26,134 nucleotides of DNA from Candidatus Moraniibacteriota bacterium (GTDB lineage: Bacteria; Patescibacteriota; Minisyncoccia; Moranbacterales; UBA9337): assembly GCA_003510795.1 (NCBI GenBank), contig DOKP01000043.1, forward strand, positions 1 to 26,134, given 5' to 3'. This document shows positions 7,433 to 14,542 of the stretch, piece after piece (the stretch's first letter is position 1; every line of letters begins with the position of its first letter). A program made the position numbers and the translations under genes. Below the pieces are notes generated by a model. That model had not been told where the DNA came from. It made no database searches and saw only the letters and a program-made list of their open reading frames with translations.

Positions 7433-7463
7433 AAAAAACACCACTTTTGAAAATGGTATTTTT
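7433..7463 (-). terminator. Terminator after the response regulator
   Basis: On the minus strand a stem AAATACCA / TGGTGTTT with a short loop is followed by a T-rich run. It lies about 10-40 nt after the stop of the response regulator. It separates that gene from the pilus operon downstream. Confidence 0.65.
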
Positions 7464-7472
7464 AAAATATTT

Positions 7473-7853
7473 CTAAAATAATATTTCTTTAATCTTTTGT
7501 GATAGTTCACTGGGGATTATATGAGTTTTTACGAAAAAAGCGGTTATTCCCATTTGTTCTATCTTTTCTTTTGTCTCGTCATCTACCGAAGCAGACAAAA
7601 CCACAATCGGGGTATCTTTAGTTGACTCCTCCAATTTCAGTTTATTGATAATTTCCTCTCCGCCCATAGCCGGCATTACCATATCTATCATAATCAAATC
7701 AAACTTATTTTCTAGCGCTTCTCGAATTCCCCAAGCTCCATTTTTAGCAAAAGTCATATCATATCCGTCTTGAGCTAATTTGCCTCCAAACATATCAATG
7801 AAAACATCCTCATCTTCTATCATTAATATTTTTTTATTTTGGATTTGTTCCAT
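7473..7853 (-). CDS. Single-domain response regulator (CheY-like)
   Basis: This is a 126-residue stand-alone receiver domain with no output domain. The acidic pocket is Glu13-Asp14, the phospho-acceptor is Asp57 (in LIMIDMVMPAMGG), the switch residue is Ser87 (VVLSAS) and the conserved lysine is Lys109 (FFVKTH). It would take phosphate from a histidine kinase and act by protein contact. Its partner is not adjacent; the kinase at 10971-12722 is the only kinase in the window and could be it. It lies upstream of the pilus operon, so a role in pilus control is possible, but a terminator at 7433-7463 separates the two. Confidence 0.93.
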   Translation of the reverse strand: MEQIQNKKILMIEDEDVFIDMFGGKLAQDGYDMTFAKNGAWGIREALENKFDLIMIDMVMPAMGGEEIINKLKLEESTKDTPIVVLSASVDDETKEKIEQMGITAFFVKTHIIPSELSQKIKEILF

Positions 7854-7955
7854 AAAATAATTTTTGTAAAAAGTTAAACTCCTTACACTTAATTATATAC
7901 TATCTTTAAGCCAAAAGGCAAATAGACGGTAAAAGTTATAAAGTTTATAAGGTGA

Positions 7956-8030
7956 GATGTATGATTTAAGATTTATGATTTATGAAAAATTTTATTCAAC
8001 CTTCAAATCTTAAATCTTAAATCATACATC
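7956..8030. repeat. Near-perfect AT-rich inverted repeat
   Basis: The arms at 7956-7981 and 8005-8030 match at 25 of 26 positions (GATGTATGATTTAAG and so on) around a 23-nt loop. It lies between aspS and the response regulator and could form a long hairpin in the aspS 3' region. Since it is AT-rich and lacks a T-run, terminator action is uncertain. Confidence 0.7.
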
Positions 8031-8042
8031 GTAAATCTATCT

Positions 8043-8086
8043 CTGTTAAAATGCTAATGTTTTAAAATACTAAGATGTTAGATGTT
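8043..8086. repeat. 8-nt-period repeat array overlapping the aspS stop
   Basis: Units such as TGTTAAAA, TGCTAA, TACTAAGA and TGTTAGA run across the end of aspS. The array includes the stop codon (8070-8072) and the last few codons (IKHLTS). This copy is less regular than the others. Confidence 0.5.
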
Positions 8087-9908
8087 TAATTGTTTTTATA
8101 TTCACTTCTCTAAGTAATTTAGTATCCACTTCGCTAGGGCTATCCATCATCAAATCTCGCCCTCTGCCATCTTTGGGAAAAGCATAAATATCACGAATAG
8201 AATTAACGTCTTGAAGCACCATCAATATTCGATCAATCCCAGGCGCACTTCCTCCATGTGGCGGTGCTCCATATTTGAAAGCGCGAATCATTCCCCCAAA
8301 ACGAGCATCCACGTCTTCTTTCGTGTAACCCGCAATTTCAAAAGCCTTGTACATTATTTCAGGACTGCTATTTCGAATCGCCCCACTGGAAGCTTCAAAT
8401 CCATTAATTATCAAATCGTAGTTGTAGGCCAAAATCTCCAATGGATTTTTTTCTTCCAATGCTTTCATCCCTCCCTGAACCATCGAAAAAGGATTGTGCT
8501 CAAAATCAATTCTGTCCGGCTCAATTTCTGAATAAGAATACATTGGGAAATCCACAACCCAGCACCAGGCAGCTTTAGTATTATCTTTAAGTCCCAATTT
8601 TGATGCGCATTCATTTCTCACCGCCCCCAAACTGGCGCACACTGTTTTCCAAGTATCTGCTCCAAAGAAAATAATATCTCCCTCCTTGGCCTCCATCTCT
8701 TTAACAATTTTATTTGCTAGATCATCTCCCAAGAATTTTACAATCGGCGATTGCAATTCTAGTATTTTCCCTCCGACATCATCGGGACCAAGTGATGGTC
8801 TTACCCCTTCCCTTAAAACAATATAAGCCAAACCTTTGGCTTCTTTGCTTATAGCTGATTGAGTTAGTTCATCAATTTCTTTTCTGGTTAATTTTGCCCC
8901 TCCGTCAACTTTCATCGCGTGCACCACTCCTTCATTTTTTACCACTCCCGCAAAAACTGAAAAACCACAATCTCTGACCATTTCTGTAATCGGTTTAATT
9001 TCCAGATCAAATCTCAAATCAGGCTTATCGCTTCCATATCTGGTCATTGCTTCTTTCCAGGGCAAACGAATAAATTTTCCGTCTTTCCCTAAGTTAACTA
9101 TTTTCTTGTTAGAAAATTTTTCTGTAAGTTCAAACATTAACGGCTCTATAACAGCCAGTACATCTTCTTGAGTTACAAAACTCATCTCCATATCAAGCTG
9201 ATAAAATTCTCCGTAATGTCTGTCCATCCGTGGATCCTCATCTCTAAAGCAAGGGGCGATCTGAAAATATTTATCTATTCCTCCTACCATCAAAAGTTGC
9301 TTGAATTGTTGCGGTGCCTGAGGAAGAGCATAAAATTTTCCCGGATGAAGTCTGGAAGGAATCAAAAAGTCTCGCGCCCCCTCTGGAGAAGAGTTAGCCA
9401 AGATTGGAGTTTGAATTTCAGTGAATCCCAACTTATGGAAATAATCTCGCATATGTTGGATGTATTTGTCTTTCAATATTAAAAGCTTTTGCAACTCCGG
9501 TCTTCTCAAATCTATAAATCGATATTGCAATCTCAGATTTTCATTGGCCTCCTCGGGTTTTTCCTCATCAATTTCAAAAGGAGGAGTCTTGGATTTGTTT
9601 AGAATTTCCAAGTCTGCTATGTCTACTTCAATCTCCCCTGTCTCCAACTTTGAGTTCAGCATATCATCCGGACGCGCCAAAACATTGCCAGTGGCTTTTA
9701 TTACCCATTCACTTCGAAGCTGATCGGCTTCCTTCCAAGCTTCTTCATTGATAGCCGGGTCAAATTTAATTTGAGTTAGTCCATAACGGTCCCGCAGGTC
9801 AATAAAAATTATTCCACCATGATCTCTTCTTCTGTGCACCCAACCAGCCAAAATTACGCTCTCACCCACGTTCGATTTATTTAATTCTCCACATGTATGT
9901 GTTCTCAT
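8070..9908 (-). CDS. aspS: Aspartyl-tRNA synthetase, probably non-discriminating
   Basis: AspRS is a class II enzyme that charges Asp onto tRNA(Asp), and in non-discriminating forms also onto tRNA(Asn). The 612 residues match the long bacterial type: an N-terminal OB-fold (GWVHRRRDHGGIIFIDLRD, about 22-40), a catalytic core with motif 2 (FRDEDPRMDRHYGEF), a GAD insertion (about 300-420) and motif 3 with GIDRILMVL. Residue 30 is His (RRRDHGG). Known bacterial non-discriminating AspRSs such as that of Pseudomonas aeruginosa have His here, whereas E. coli AspRS has Leu. Together with gatA/gatC in the window this supports indirect Asn-tRNA(Asn) synthesis. The start at 9908 gives MRTHTCGEL, the family N-terminus. 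A promoter lies about 75 nt upstream. Confidence 0.97.
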   Translation of the reverse strand: MRTHTCGELNKSNVGESVILAGWVHRRRDHGGIIFIDLRDRYGLTQIKFDPAINEEAWKEADQLRSEWVIKATGNVLARPDDMLNSKLETGEIEVDIADLEILNKSKTPPFEIDEEKPEEANENLRLQYRFIDLRRPELQKLLILKDKYIQHMRDYFHKLGFTEIQTPILANSSPEGARDFLIPSRLHPGKFYALPQAPQQFKQLLMVGGIDKYFQIAPCFRDEDPRMDRHYGEFYQLDMEMSFVTQEDVLAVIEPLMFELTEKFSNKKIVNLGKDGKFIRLPWKEAMTRYGSDKPDLRFDLEIKPITEMVRDCGFSVFAGVVKNEGVVHAMKVDGGAKLTRKEIDELTQSAISKEAKGLAYIVLREGVRPSLGPDDVGGKILELQSPIVKFLGDDLANKIVKEMEAKEGDIIFFGADTWKTVCASLGAVRNECASKLGLKDNTKAAWCWVVDFPMYSYSEIEPDRIDFEHNPFSMVQGGMKALEEKNPLEILAYNYDLIINGFEASSGAIRNSSPEIMYKAFEIAGYTKEDVDARFGGMIRAFKYGAPPHGGSAPGIDRILMVLQDVNSIRDIYAFPKDGRGRDLMMDSPSEVDTKLLREVNIKTIKHLTS

Positions 9909-9977
9909 ATTTACGGTTTTATTGCGTTAACGGTAAGTATTTTTACCCCTTATATTATTTATACAGTACTAAAATAC

Positions 9978-10006
9978 ATTATGCCTTGAATTTTAATTTT
10001 TATCAA
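9978..10006 (-). promoter_or_regulatory. Predicted sigma-70-type promoter of aspS
   Basis: On the minus strand TTGATA (10001-10006) and CATAAT (9978-9983) are separated by 17 bp, about 70 nt upstream of the aspS ATG. The leader between is AT-rich with no clear ribosome-binding site. Confidence 0.55.
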
Positions 10007-10012
10007 GAGGTA

Positions 10013-10050
10013 TGACATTTTAGCATATTAACATGCTATCATTTTTTATC
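10013..10050. repeat. 8-nt-period repeat array upstream of aspS
   Basis: Read on the minus strand the units are TGATAGCA, TGTTAATA, TGCTAAAA, TGTCATAC, in exact 8-nt steps. It lies immediately upstream of the predicted aspS promoter. The rest of the 9909-10170 gap (about 10050-10170) shows nothing recognisable. Confidence 0.65.
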
Positions 10051-10170
10051 ATGTATTATTCTTTAATTTTGAAAATAAAAAAGACTCCAAAAAGGATGCC
10101 CAAAGAATATTGACTGATAAAATATCATGATATGCTTCCGCTGAAAACACTAATGCCCAGATAGATTATT

Positions 10171-10503
10171 CTATTTGATTCCCTTAATAAGTTCTCTAAA
10201 TTTAGGCAAATCTTCCTGAATAGTTTTCCAGAGTATTTCCTCATCTACGCCGAAATATTCATGTACAATTTTATTTCTCATTCCAATAATTTCACCCCAA
10301 GGAATGTTAGAATTGGCTAATTTAGCATCTTCCGAAAGACTATTGACAGCTTCACCGATAATAGAAAGATTTCTTACAACAGCATCAATTGTCTTGTGAT
10401 CATTATAAAAATCTAGCTCTTTCATTCCATTGGTATAATTCTCTATCTTTTCAATAGAGCTAATAATATCCTCAAATTATAATTCGTCTCCTCGCTTAGA
10501 CAT
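10171..10503 (-). pseudogene. hepT: HepT-like HEPN toxin with in-frame stop at codon 9
   Basis: The frame from ATG at 10503 reads MSKRGDEL-stop-FEDIISSIEK-IENYTNGMKELD and continues open to 10171. The stop is TAA at 10477-10479, where family members carry a sense codon. An internal ATG at 10425 gives an 84-residue product lacking the first helix. That product keeps the HEPN motif R-x4-H-x-Y (R50, H55, Y57; RNKIVHEY), the RNase site and the tyrosine that MntA AMPylates. Domain type is HepT/DUF86, about 110 residues intact. The ATG at 10503 overlaps the mntA stop by 8 nt, the coupled arrangement normal for MntA-HepT. It may be inactive, may restart at 10425, or the stop may be an assembly error or strain variant. 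Confidence 0.8.
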
Positions 10504-10807
10504 ATATAGTTTCTTTTAATACTTCTTTTCTTATAGTGTTCTTTAGGCCTTTTTTAGAAACCAAATCGACTTTCTTTTTTAACTTTTCCTCTAAAAAATT
10601 TTCTAATCTAATAAAATCAAAAAAACCAATAGGTGAACTAAATTCAACTAGAATATCAACATCACTTTCGTCAGTTTGCTCGTCTCGAGCAACCGAGCCA
10701 AAAACACCCAATTGTTTAACGTGGTATTTGTCCTTTAAAAAAGGCAAGTTTCTATTAATTTCCTCTATTATATCTTCCTTGCTCATAAACTTGATAATTA
10801 AATTCAT
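10496..10807 (-). CDS. mntA: MntA-like minimal nucleotidyltransferase antitoxin
   Basis: The family (MNT, Pol-beta nucleotidyltransferase) AMPylates the HEPN toxin HepT on a tyrosine and so neutralises it. The signature GVFGSVARDEQTDESDVDIL contains GSxAR (Gly37-Ser38 to Arg41) and the catalytic DxD (Asp49, Asp51). Length is 103 residues from 10807. Met8 at 10786 (MSKEDIIEEI) is equally likely as the start and closer to typical MntA N-termini. Its TAA (10496-10498) overlaps the hepT start, indicating coupling. A possible promoter is at 10824-10851. With the downstream hepT interrupted, this antitoxin may be an orphan remnant. Confidence 0.9.
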   Translation of the reverse strand: MNLIIKFMSKEDIIEEINRNLPFLKDKYHVKQLGVFGSVARDEQTDESDVDILVEFSSPIGFFDFIRLENFLEEKLKKKVDLVSKKGLKNTIRKEVLKETIYV

Positions 10808-10823
10808 TTTAGTCTACGCATTT

Positions 10824-10851
10824 ATTCTAACACAAAGCACCCACAAAACAA
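10824..10851 (-). promoter_or_regulatory. Candidate promoter of mntA-hepT
   Basis: On the minus strand TTGTTT (10846-10851) and TAGAAT (10824-10829) are 16 bp apart, about 17 nt upstream of the longer mntA start. Moderate match to sigma-70 consensus. Confidence 0.35.
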
Positions 10852-10913
10852 GAGTTTCGACTATGAAAAGCGCACACAAAAAGCTATCGTCAAAAATATT
10901 ACCGTGTTAACCC

Positions 10914-10923
10914 GCCAGCTGGC
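10914..10923. repeat. Perfect 10-bp palindrome GCCAGCTGGC
   Basis: GCCAGCTGGC lies between the kinase stop (10971) and mntA, next to the repeat array at 10933-10978. It is a GC-rich island in AT-rich DNA. No function can be assigned. Confidence 0.4.
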
Positions 10924-10932
10924 AGAATTAAA

Positions 10933-10978
10933 GTGTTGAGATGTTTATATGCTAAAATGTTAATATGCTTTTATGCCA
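10933..10978. repeat. 8-nt-period repeat array at the histidine kinase 3' end
   Basis: The plus strand reads TGTTGAGA, TGTTTATA, TGCTAAAA, TGTTAATA, TGCTTTTA, TGCC in exact 8-nt steps. The array runs into the stop codon of the histidine kinase gene (TAA at 10971-10973). It is the longest and most regular copy. Confidence 0.7.
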
Positions 10979-12722
10979 CTGGCAACTCAACGATAAATTT
11001 CGAACCTTTGCCATCGCCTTCGGATTCTATCCAAACATGTCCATGATTCCCTTCAATAATCATCTTTGCCACATAAAGTCCCAGACCTGTTCCGCCAGCA
11101 TTTAATCTTTTCACATCTTTGCCTCGGGAAAATTTAGAAAAAAGATGAGCCATCTCGCTTTTCGGCACGCCAATCCCGGTATCAGAAACAGTTATTCGAA
11201 GATGATTTCCGATTAGACATTTCTCTGCAATTCCGTCGCACTCTTTGACAGAAACCGACACTCCGCCTTTTTTGGTATATTTGACAGCATTATCCACTAA
11301 ATTAGCAACCGCTTCTTTAATTTTAGACTTATCAATATTAACTTCAGGAATAGAGCCAATAGACTTTCCGTATTCCAAATAAAGACCTTTGTTTTTAGCT
11401 TTAACAAAAACATTATCAATTACTTCTTTACAGATGTTTTCAATATTGCACTTTTCAAAAACAAAATTAACTCTGCCCGACTCCATACGAGAAACATTTA
11501 GCAAATCATTTACGAATTCAATCTGTTGTTCGTTAGCATTAAATATTTTTTGTAAAACATCTTTTTGTTCGGCACTCATCTCGCCATAAGATCCATCTGA
11601 CAGTAACATTGAATATCCTTTTACGGTCGTGGGCGGACCCTGTAATTGATGCGCTACGATTGAGACGAATTCAGTTTTGGCTGTATCCAATTCTTTAAGC
11701 TTATCATTGGCAATTGATAGATGGTCGGAGATTTTTTGCAATTGTTCTTTCCTCTCGCTAATTTCTTCATTCGCTACCGCCAGCGCTTCTCTCTGGGCCA
11801 CCTCCCGCTTGACGCTTCGAATTAAAATATAGCCAAAGCCGGTTATTAGAACTAAAGCAACTAAATTTAATACTCTATTAATTGGAATTTGAATAAAAGC
11901 AAACTGCGAAGCGATCAAAATAATCAATGAAATTACCAATGCCTGCGCTCCAATAAGCTTAATATTAAAAGCCTTAAACCGTACAATCATATAGGCTAAC
12001 ATTCCCATAAAAAATGTCATGCCAAAAAGACCATATTGCTCTAATTTAAAACTAACAGCATCGTCGATAAAACCAACGCTAACAAAATAGCTATTCAAAA
12101 AACCAGTTACAAAAAATGAAACTAAAAAAAGTTCCACTCCAATAGTAAGAGACATTATTTGTCTCTTGGAGACACTGCCCGCTTTTCTATATTTCAATAA
12201 ACCCAAAATAAAAACAAACAAAGCTACAAAAAAACCAACGGCATAATAATAATTAGTAAAATATAACCCCTCAGTCGCCTGACAATTAGTTATATCAAAA
12301 TCACTTAAGTTAAAGAACGTGGGTGTTAATAATAAAACTGGAAGAATTAAAAATCCAAACATTAATTTATTCTTCAAAGAAACATCTCTCTTCTCAATGA
12401 ATACATAAAAGAAATATGCACTCAATACAAACAACAAGACATTTAAAATTCCAAGTAGGGCCCATGAAAACATTATCAACCTACTATCATAGAAAATCCA
12501 AATGATGAGATCAAACGAAGTCCAAAGAGAAAAAACTATCGCTATTCCAAGAAGGAGTCTATTAACTAGCAACTTTTTATTATTAAAAAAAACAAAAAAT
12601 CCTATGATTAAAGTAACTATAGTAGTTGGTATATGTGAATAATATACGAATCTTAGAAATTCCTGGTTTTGTTCTATGAAAGAATAGCAAGTCTCTATTT
12701 TTGTAACAAAATTAAAATCCAT
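10971..12722 (-). CDS. Membrane-bound sensor histidine kinase
   Basis: The N-terminal half (about residues 1-300) holds roughly nine hydrophobic membrane segments, with no separate PAS or other known sensor domain. A coiled-coil linker (about 305-345) leads to HisKA with the phospho-acceptor His358 in VAHQLQGPPTTVKGYSML. The HATPase domain has the N-box NLVDNAVKYT, G1-box DTGIGV and G2-box GGTGLGLYVAK (about 460-583). In the H-box the usual L-R-T-P is L-Q-G-P. No receiver domain is attached. The gene is 19 nt downstream of an unrecognised gene (12742-13533), and the two are probably co-transcribed. The receiver at 7473-7853 could be the partner, but no evidence ties them. Confidence 0.93.
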   Translation of the reverse strand: MDFNFVTKIETCYSFIEQNQEFLRFVYYSHIPTTIVTLIIGFFVFFNNKKLLVNRLLLGIAIVFSLWTSFDLIIWIFYDSRLIMFSWALLGILNVLLFVLSAYFFYVFIEKRDVSLKNKLMFGFLILPVLLLTPTFFNLSDFDITNCQATEGLYFTNYYYAVGFFVALFVFILGLLKYRKAGSVSKRQIMSLTIGVELFLVSFFVTGFLNSYFVSVGFIDDAVSFKLEQYGLFGMTFFMGMLAYMIVRFKAFNIKLIGAQALVISLIILIASQFAFIQIPINRVLNLVALVLITGFGYILIRSVKREVAQREALAVANEEISERKEQLQKISDHLSIANDKLKELDTAKTEFVSIVAHQLQGPPTTVKGYSMLLSDGSYGEMSAEQKDVLQKIFNANEQQIEFVNDLLNVSRMESGRVNFVFEKCNIENICKEVIDNVFVKAKNKGLYLEYGKSIGSIPEVNIDKSKIKEAVANLVDNAVKYTKKGGVSVSVKECDGIAEKCLIGNHLRITVSDTGIGVPKSEMAHLFSKFSRGKDVKRLNAGGTGLGLYVAKMIIEGNHGHVWIESEGDGKGSKFIVELPVA

Positions 12723-12741
12723 TTTATTTTAAAAATTATTT

Positions 12742-13533
12742 TTATTTCAATGTTTTTTCAATAAATTTCGGGTAATGCCTCCAAAACAAATCATTTTCTT
12801 TCTTTGGGGGATAAATTTTTACCACCAACGGCTTTACTCCAAAAATATTATATATTTTTTTAAAAGTTGGGACGACTACACTATTGGTAAATTCTTTTTC
12901 ATTTTTATTCTCTAGATAGTTTTCGAACAAAACTCCGTAACATATAAAAAGAGAGAGAAATTTTTTATAAAATATTCTTGGGCTTCCTCCGTTTTTCTTA
13001 ATCCATAAAGATTCATCCGTGATAGAATTTTTATACTCATTAAAAAAACCGCCAAACAAATCATGATGAAACTTTATAAAACTGTCTCCTTGTAAAGTCT
13101 TTATATCAGCTAATCGTTTACCCTCAGAAAAATCGAAATCAATCACCTTTTTTACATTAAGTCTTTTTCCTTCTTTCTTTCCATTGCCATCACAGAAAAA
13201 CATTTTTCCTAAATAATATTTATCTTGATTCTCAGATCTGAATTTATCGTCTAAATATTCCAAACAAATTGGCTCTAAACATATTCTCTTTGCTAATTCT
13301 AAATATTTAACAAATTCATTGTTTGGGCTAGCAATGTGCCTTGCTAAAATAGCCTTTGGGCTATTTAACATAGCTTTTGGGATGCTGCTATCTAAAAAAT
13401 CTTCTACCTTCTTACGAAGTTTTTTATCATTCCAGCGTCTCCATATCTCCTCTTTGGCTACTTCTAGTGGCGTATAAATATCCTCTACATTAAAATCATC
13501 ATTTCCATCTTTACTAGAGTTGAGCATAATCAA
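12742..13533 (-). CDS. Unrecognised protein, co-transcribed with the histidine kinase
   Basis: I do not recognise this 263-residue protein. It has no membrane segments or signal peptide. The N-terminus contains an acidic IYTPLEVAKEEIWRRW segment, followed by alternating helix-like stretches. An unusual CDGNGKKEGKRLNVKK stretch and several Trp and aromatic clusters are in the middle. It is Lys-rich (basic overall). Its stop lies 19 nt upstream of the kinase start, so it may be linked to that pathway. A TATAAT box lies 46-52 nt upstream of the start (13580-13585). Another possibility is a lineage-specific cytoplasmic protein with no link to signalling. Confidence 0.75.
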   Translation of the reverse strand: MIMLNSSKDGNDDFNVEDIYTPLEVAKEEIWRRWNDKKLRKKVEDFLDSSIPKAMLNSPKAILARHIASPNNEFVKYLELAKRICLEPICLEYLDDKFRSENQDKYYLGKMFFCDGNGKKEGKRLNVKKVIDFDFSEGKRLADIKTLQGDSFIKFHHDLFGGFFNEYKNSITDESLWIKKNGGSPRIFYKKFLSLFICYGVLFENYLENKNEKEFTNSVVVPTFKKIYNIFGVKPLVVKIYPPKKENDLFWRHYPKFIEKTLK

Positions 13534-13579
13534 ATAATTTAATATTTACAAATCACTTAATCGCTTCCTAATTGAATAT

Positions 13580-13585
13580 ATTATA
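13580..13585 (-). promoter_or_regulatory. Candidate -10 box for 12742-13533
   Basis: TATAAT is read on the minus strand within GATATAATATATTC, about 47 nt before the ATG. No good -35 was found at normal spacing. Confidence 0.35.
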
Positions 13586-13614
13586 TCATATATATAGACA
13601 AAAAAGGAGGATTA

Positions 13615-14256
13615 TTAAAACACTATTGGTCTTATTACAAATTCAGTAATCAAACCATTTCTGATTGACCAATAACCAATACTAATCAAAATACTTAACA
13701 AAAAAATACTAATTATCTTAAAATCTAAATCTTTTTTATTGCCATCTTTGACATAAGTAGTTGCAATAAAAGGATCTTCGAAAATAGAAAGGATAATAAG
13801 TGCAAAAAAATTACCCCAAAATTGAATTTTTACAATCTTCAAAAGAAAGAAAAATATTTTCATTGGCACATAACTACCGATGACGAGGATAAATTTAAGA
13901 GGAGTTTTTTTATTTCTCCAATCTTTGAATCTATCTTTATATTCTAATTCTTTTTCGGAAAAACCTTTCAGGGAATTCCAAACAACAAATTTTGCCTCTT
14001 TATTTCTGAAATATATAAATAAAAATATATTTATTAAAACTGCCGCTATAGCCATCCCCAAAGCGCCTCGAGCTCCCCAAATTAATTCAGCTGTAATCCA
14101 GATTGGATTATCAAAGACCCAACTTAACCCTCGATAAAAACCTGCTCCGAGAATAATGTTTCTTTGTTTTTCAAAAATAAAAGCACCACTTAATATTATT
14201 ACTACTGCTATTATTATCTTTTTACTTTCAGCGTCCAAGGCATTAACAATCTCCAT
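13615..14256 (-). CDS. Unrecognised integral membrane protein
   Basis: The 213-residue protein has about five hydrophobic segments: about 14-30 (IIIAVVIILSGAFIF), 68-85 (LGMAIAAVLINIFLFIYF), 120-140 (FILVIGSYVPMKIFFFL), 146-165 (FWGNFFALIILSIFEDP) and 182-198 (ISIFLLSILISIGYW). Basic and acidic loops separate them. No catalytic motif is recognised. It lies 81 nt upstream of the 12742-13533 gene on the same strand. Likely a small polytopic membrane protein of the inner membrane; the function is unknown. Confidence 0.7.
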   Translation of the reverse strand: MEIVNALDAESKKIIIAVVIILSGAFIFEKQRNIILGAGFYRGLSWVFDNPIWITAELIWGARGALGMAIAAVLINIFLFIYFRNKEAKFVVWNSLKGFSEKELEYKDRFKDWRNKKTPLKFILVIGSYVPMKIFFFLLKIVKIQFWGNFFALIILSIFEDPFIATTYVKDGNKKDLDFKIISIFLLSILISIGYWSIRNGLITEFVIRPIVF

Positions 14257-14340
14257 AGTTTTTTTATATAATTAAATTAGCTGGCACAAGCTTAATTTTA
14301 AATTATATCACCAAAAAACCATTTTGTCAATACCTGTTTT

Positions 14341-14531
14341 TGTAACTCCTCACTGACCCCTATGGCAAAAACAGGTTTGTCTTTGCGAGGAAGGTACTCC
14401 TGACGTGGCAATCCAGGGATATATTTAATGTCGAGATTTATTTTTCTAGACTGCCACGCAATTTTTGAGTACAAAAATTACTCGCAGAGACGGGTAAAAA
14501 AAGATACGGGAGAGGGTCAGTGAGGAGTTAC
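14341..14531. mobile_element. MITE-like element with 18-bp terminal inverted repeats
   Basis: GTAACTCCTCACTGACCC (14342-14359) and its exact reverse complement (14514-14531) bound the element. A 10-bp direct repeat TACCTGTTTT at 14331-14340 and 14529-14538 flanks it and looks like a target duplication, although at the right end it overlaps the arm by 3 nt. Inside lies a decayed REP-like palindrome (TTTGCGAGG...GTACTCC...GTGGCA at about 14382-14410, and its complement at 14449-14490) related to the repeat at 20908-21012. A second hairpin CCTGTTTTTG/CAAAAACAGG covers 14333-14375. No ORF is inside. It ends 12 nt before the stop of the next gene. Confidence 0.6.
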
Positions 14532-14542
14532 CTGTTTTCGCC

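Noticed and set aside
9168..9482. Plus-strand ORF of 104 aa in aspS
   Set aside because: It lies fully within a well-supported AspRS gene on the opposite strand and has no recognisable protein features.
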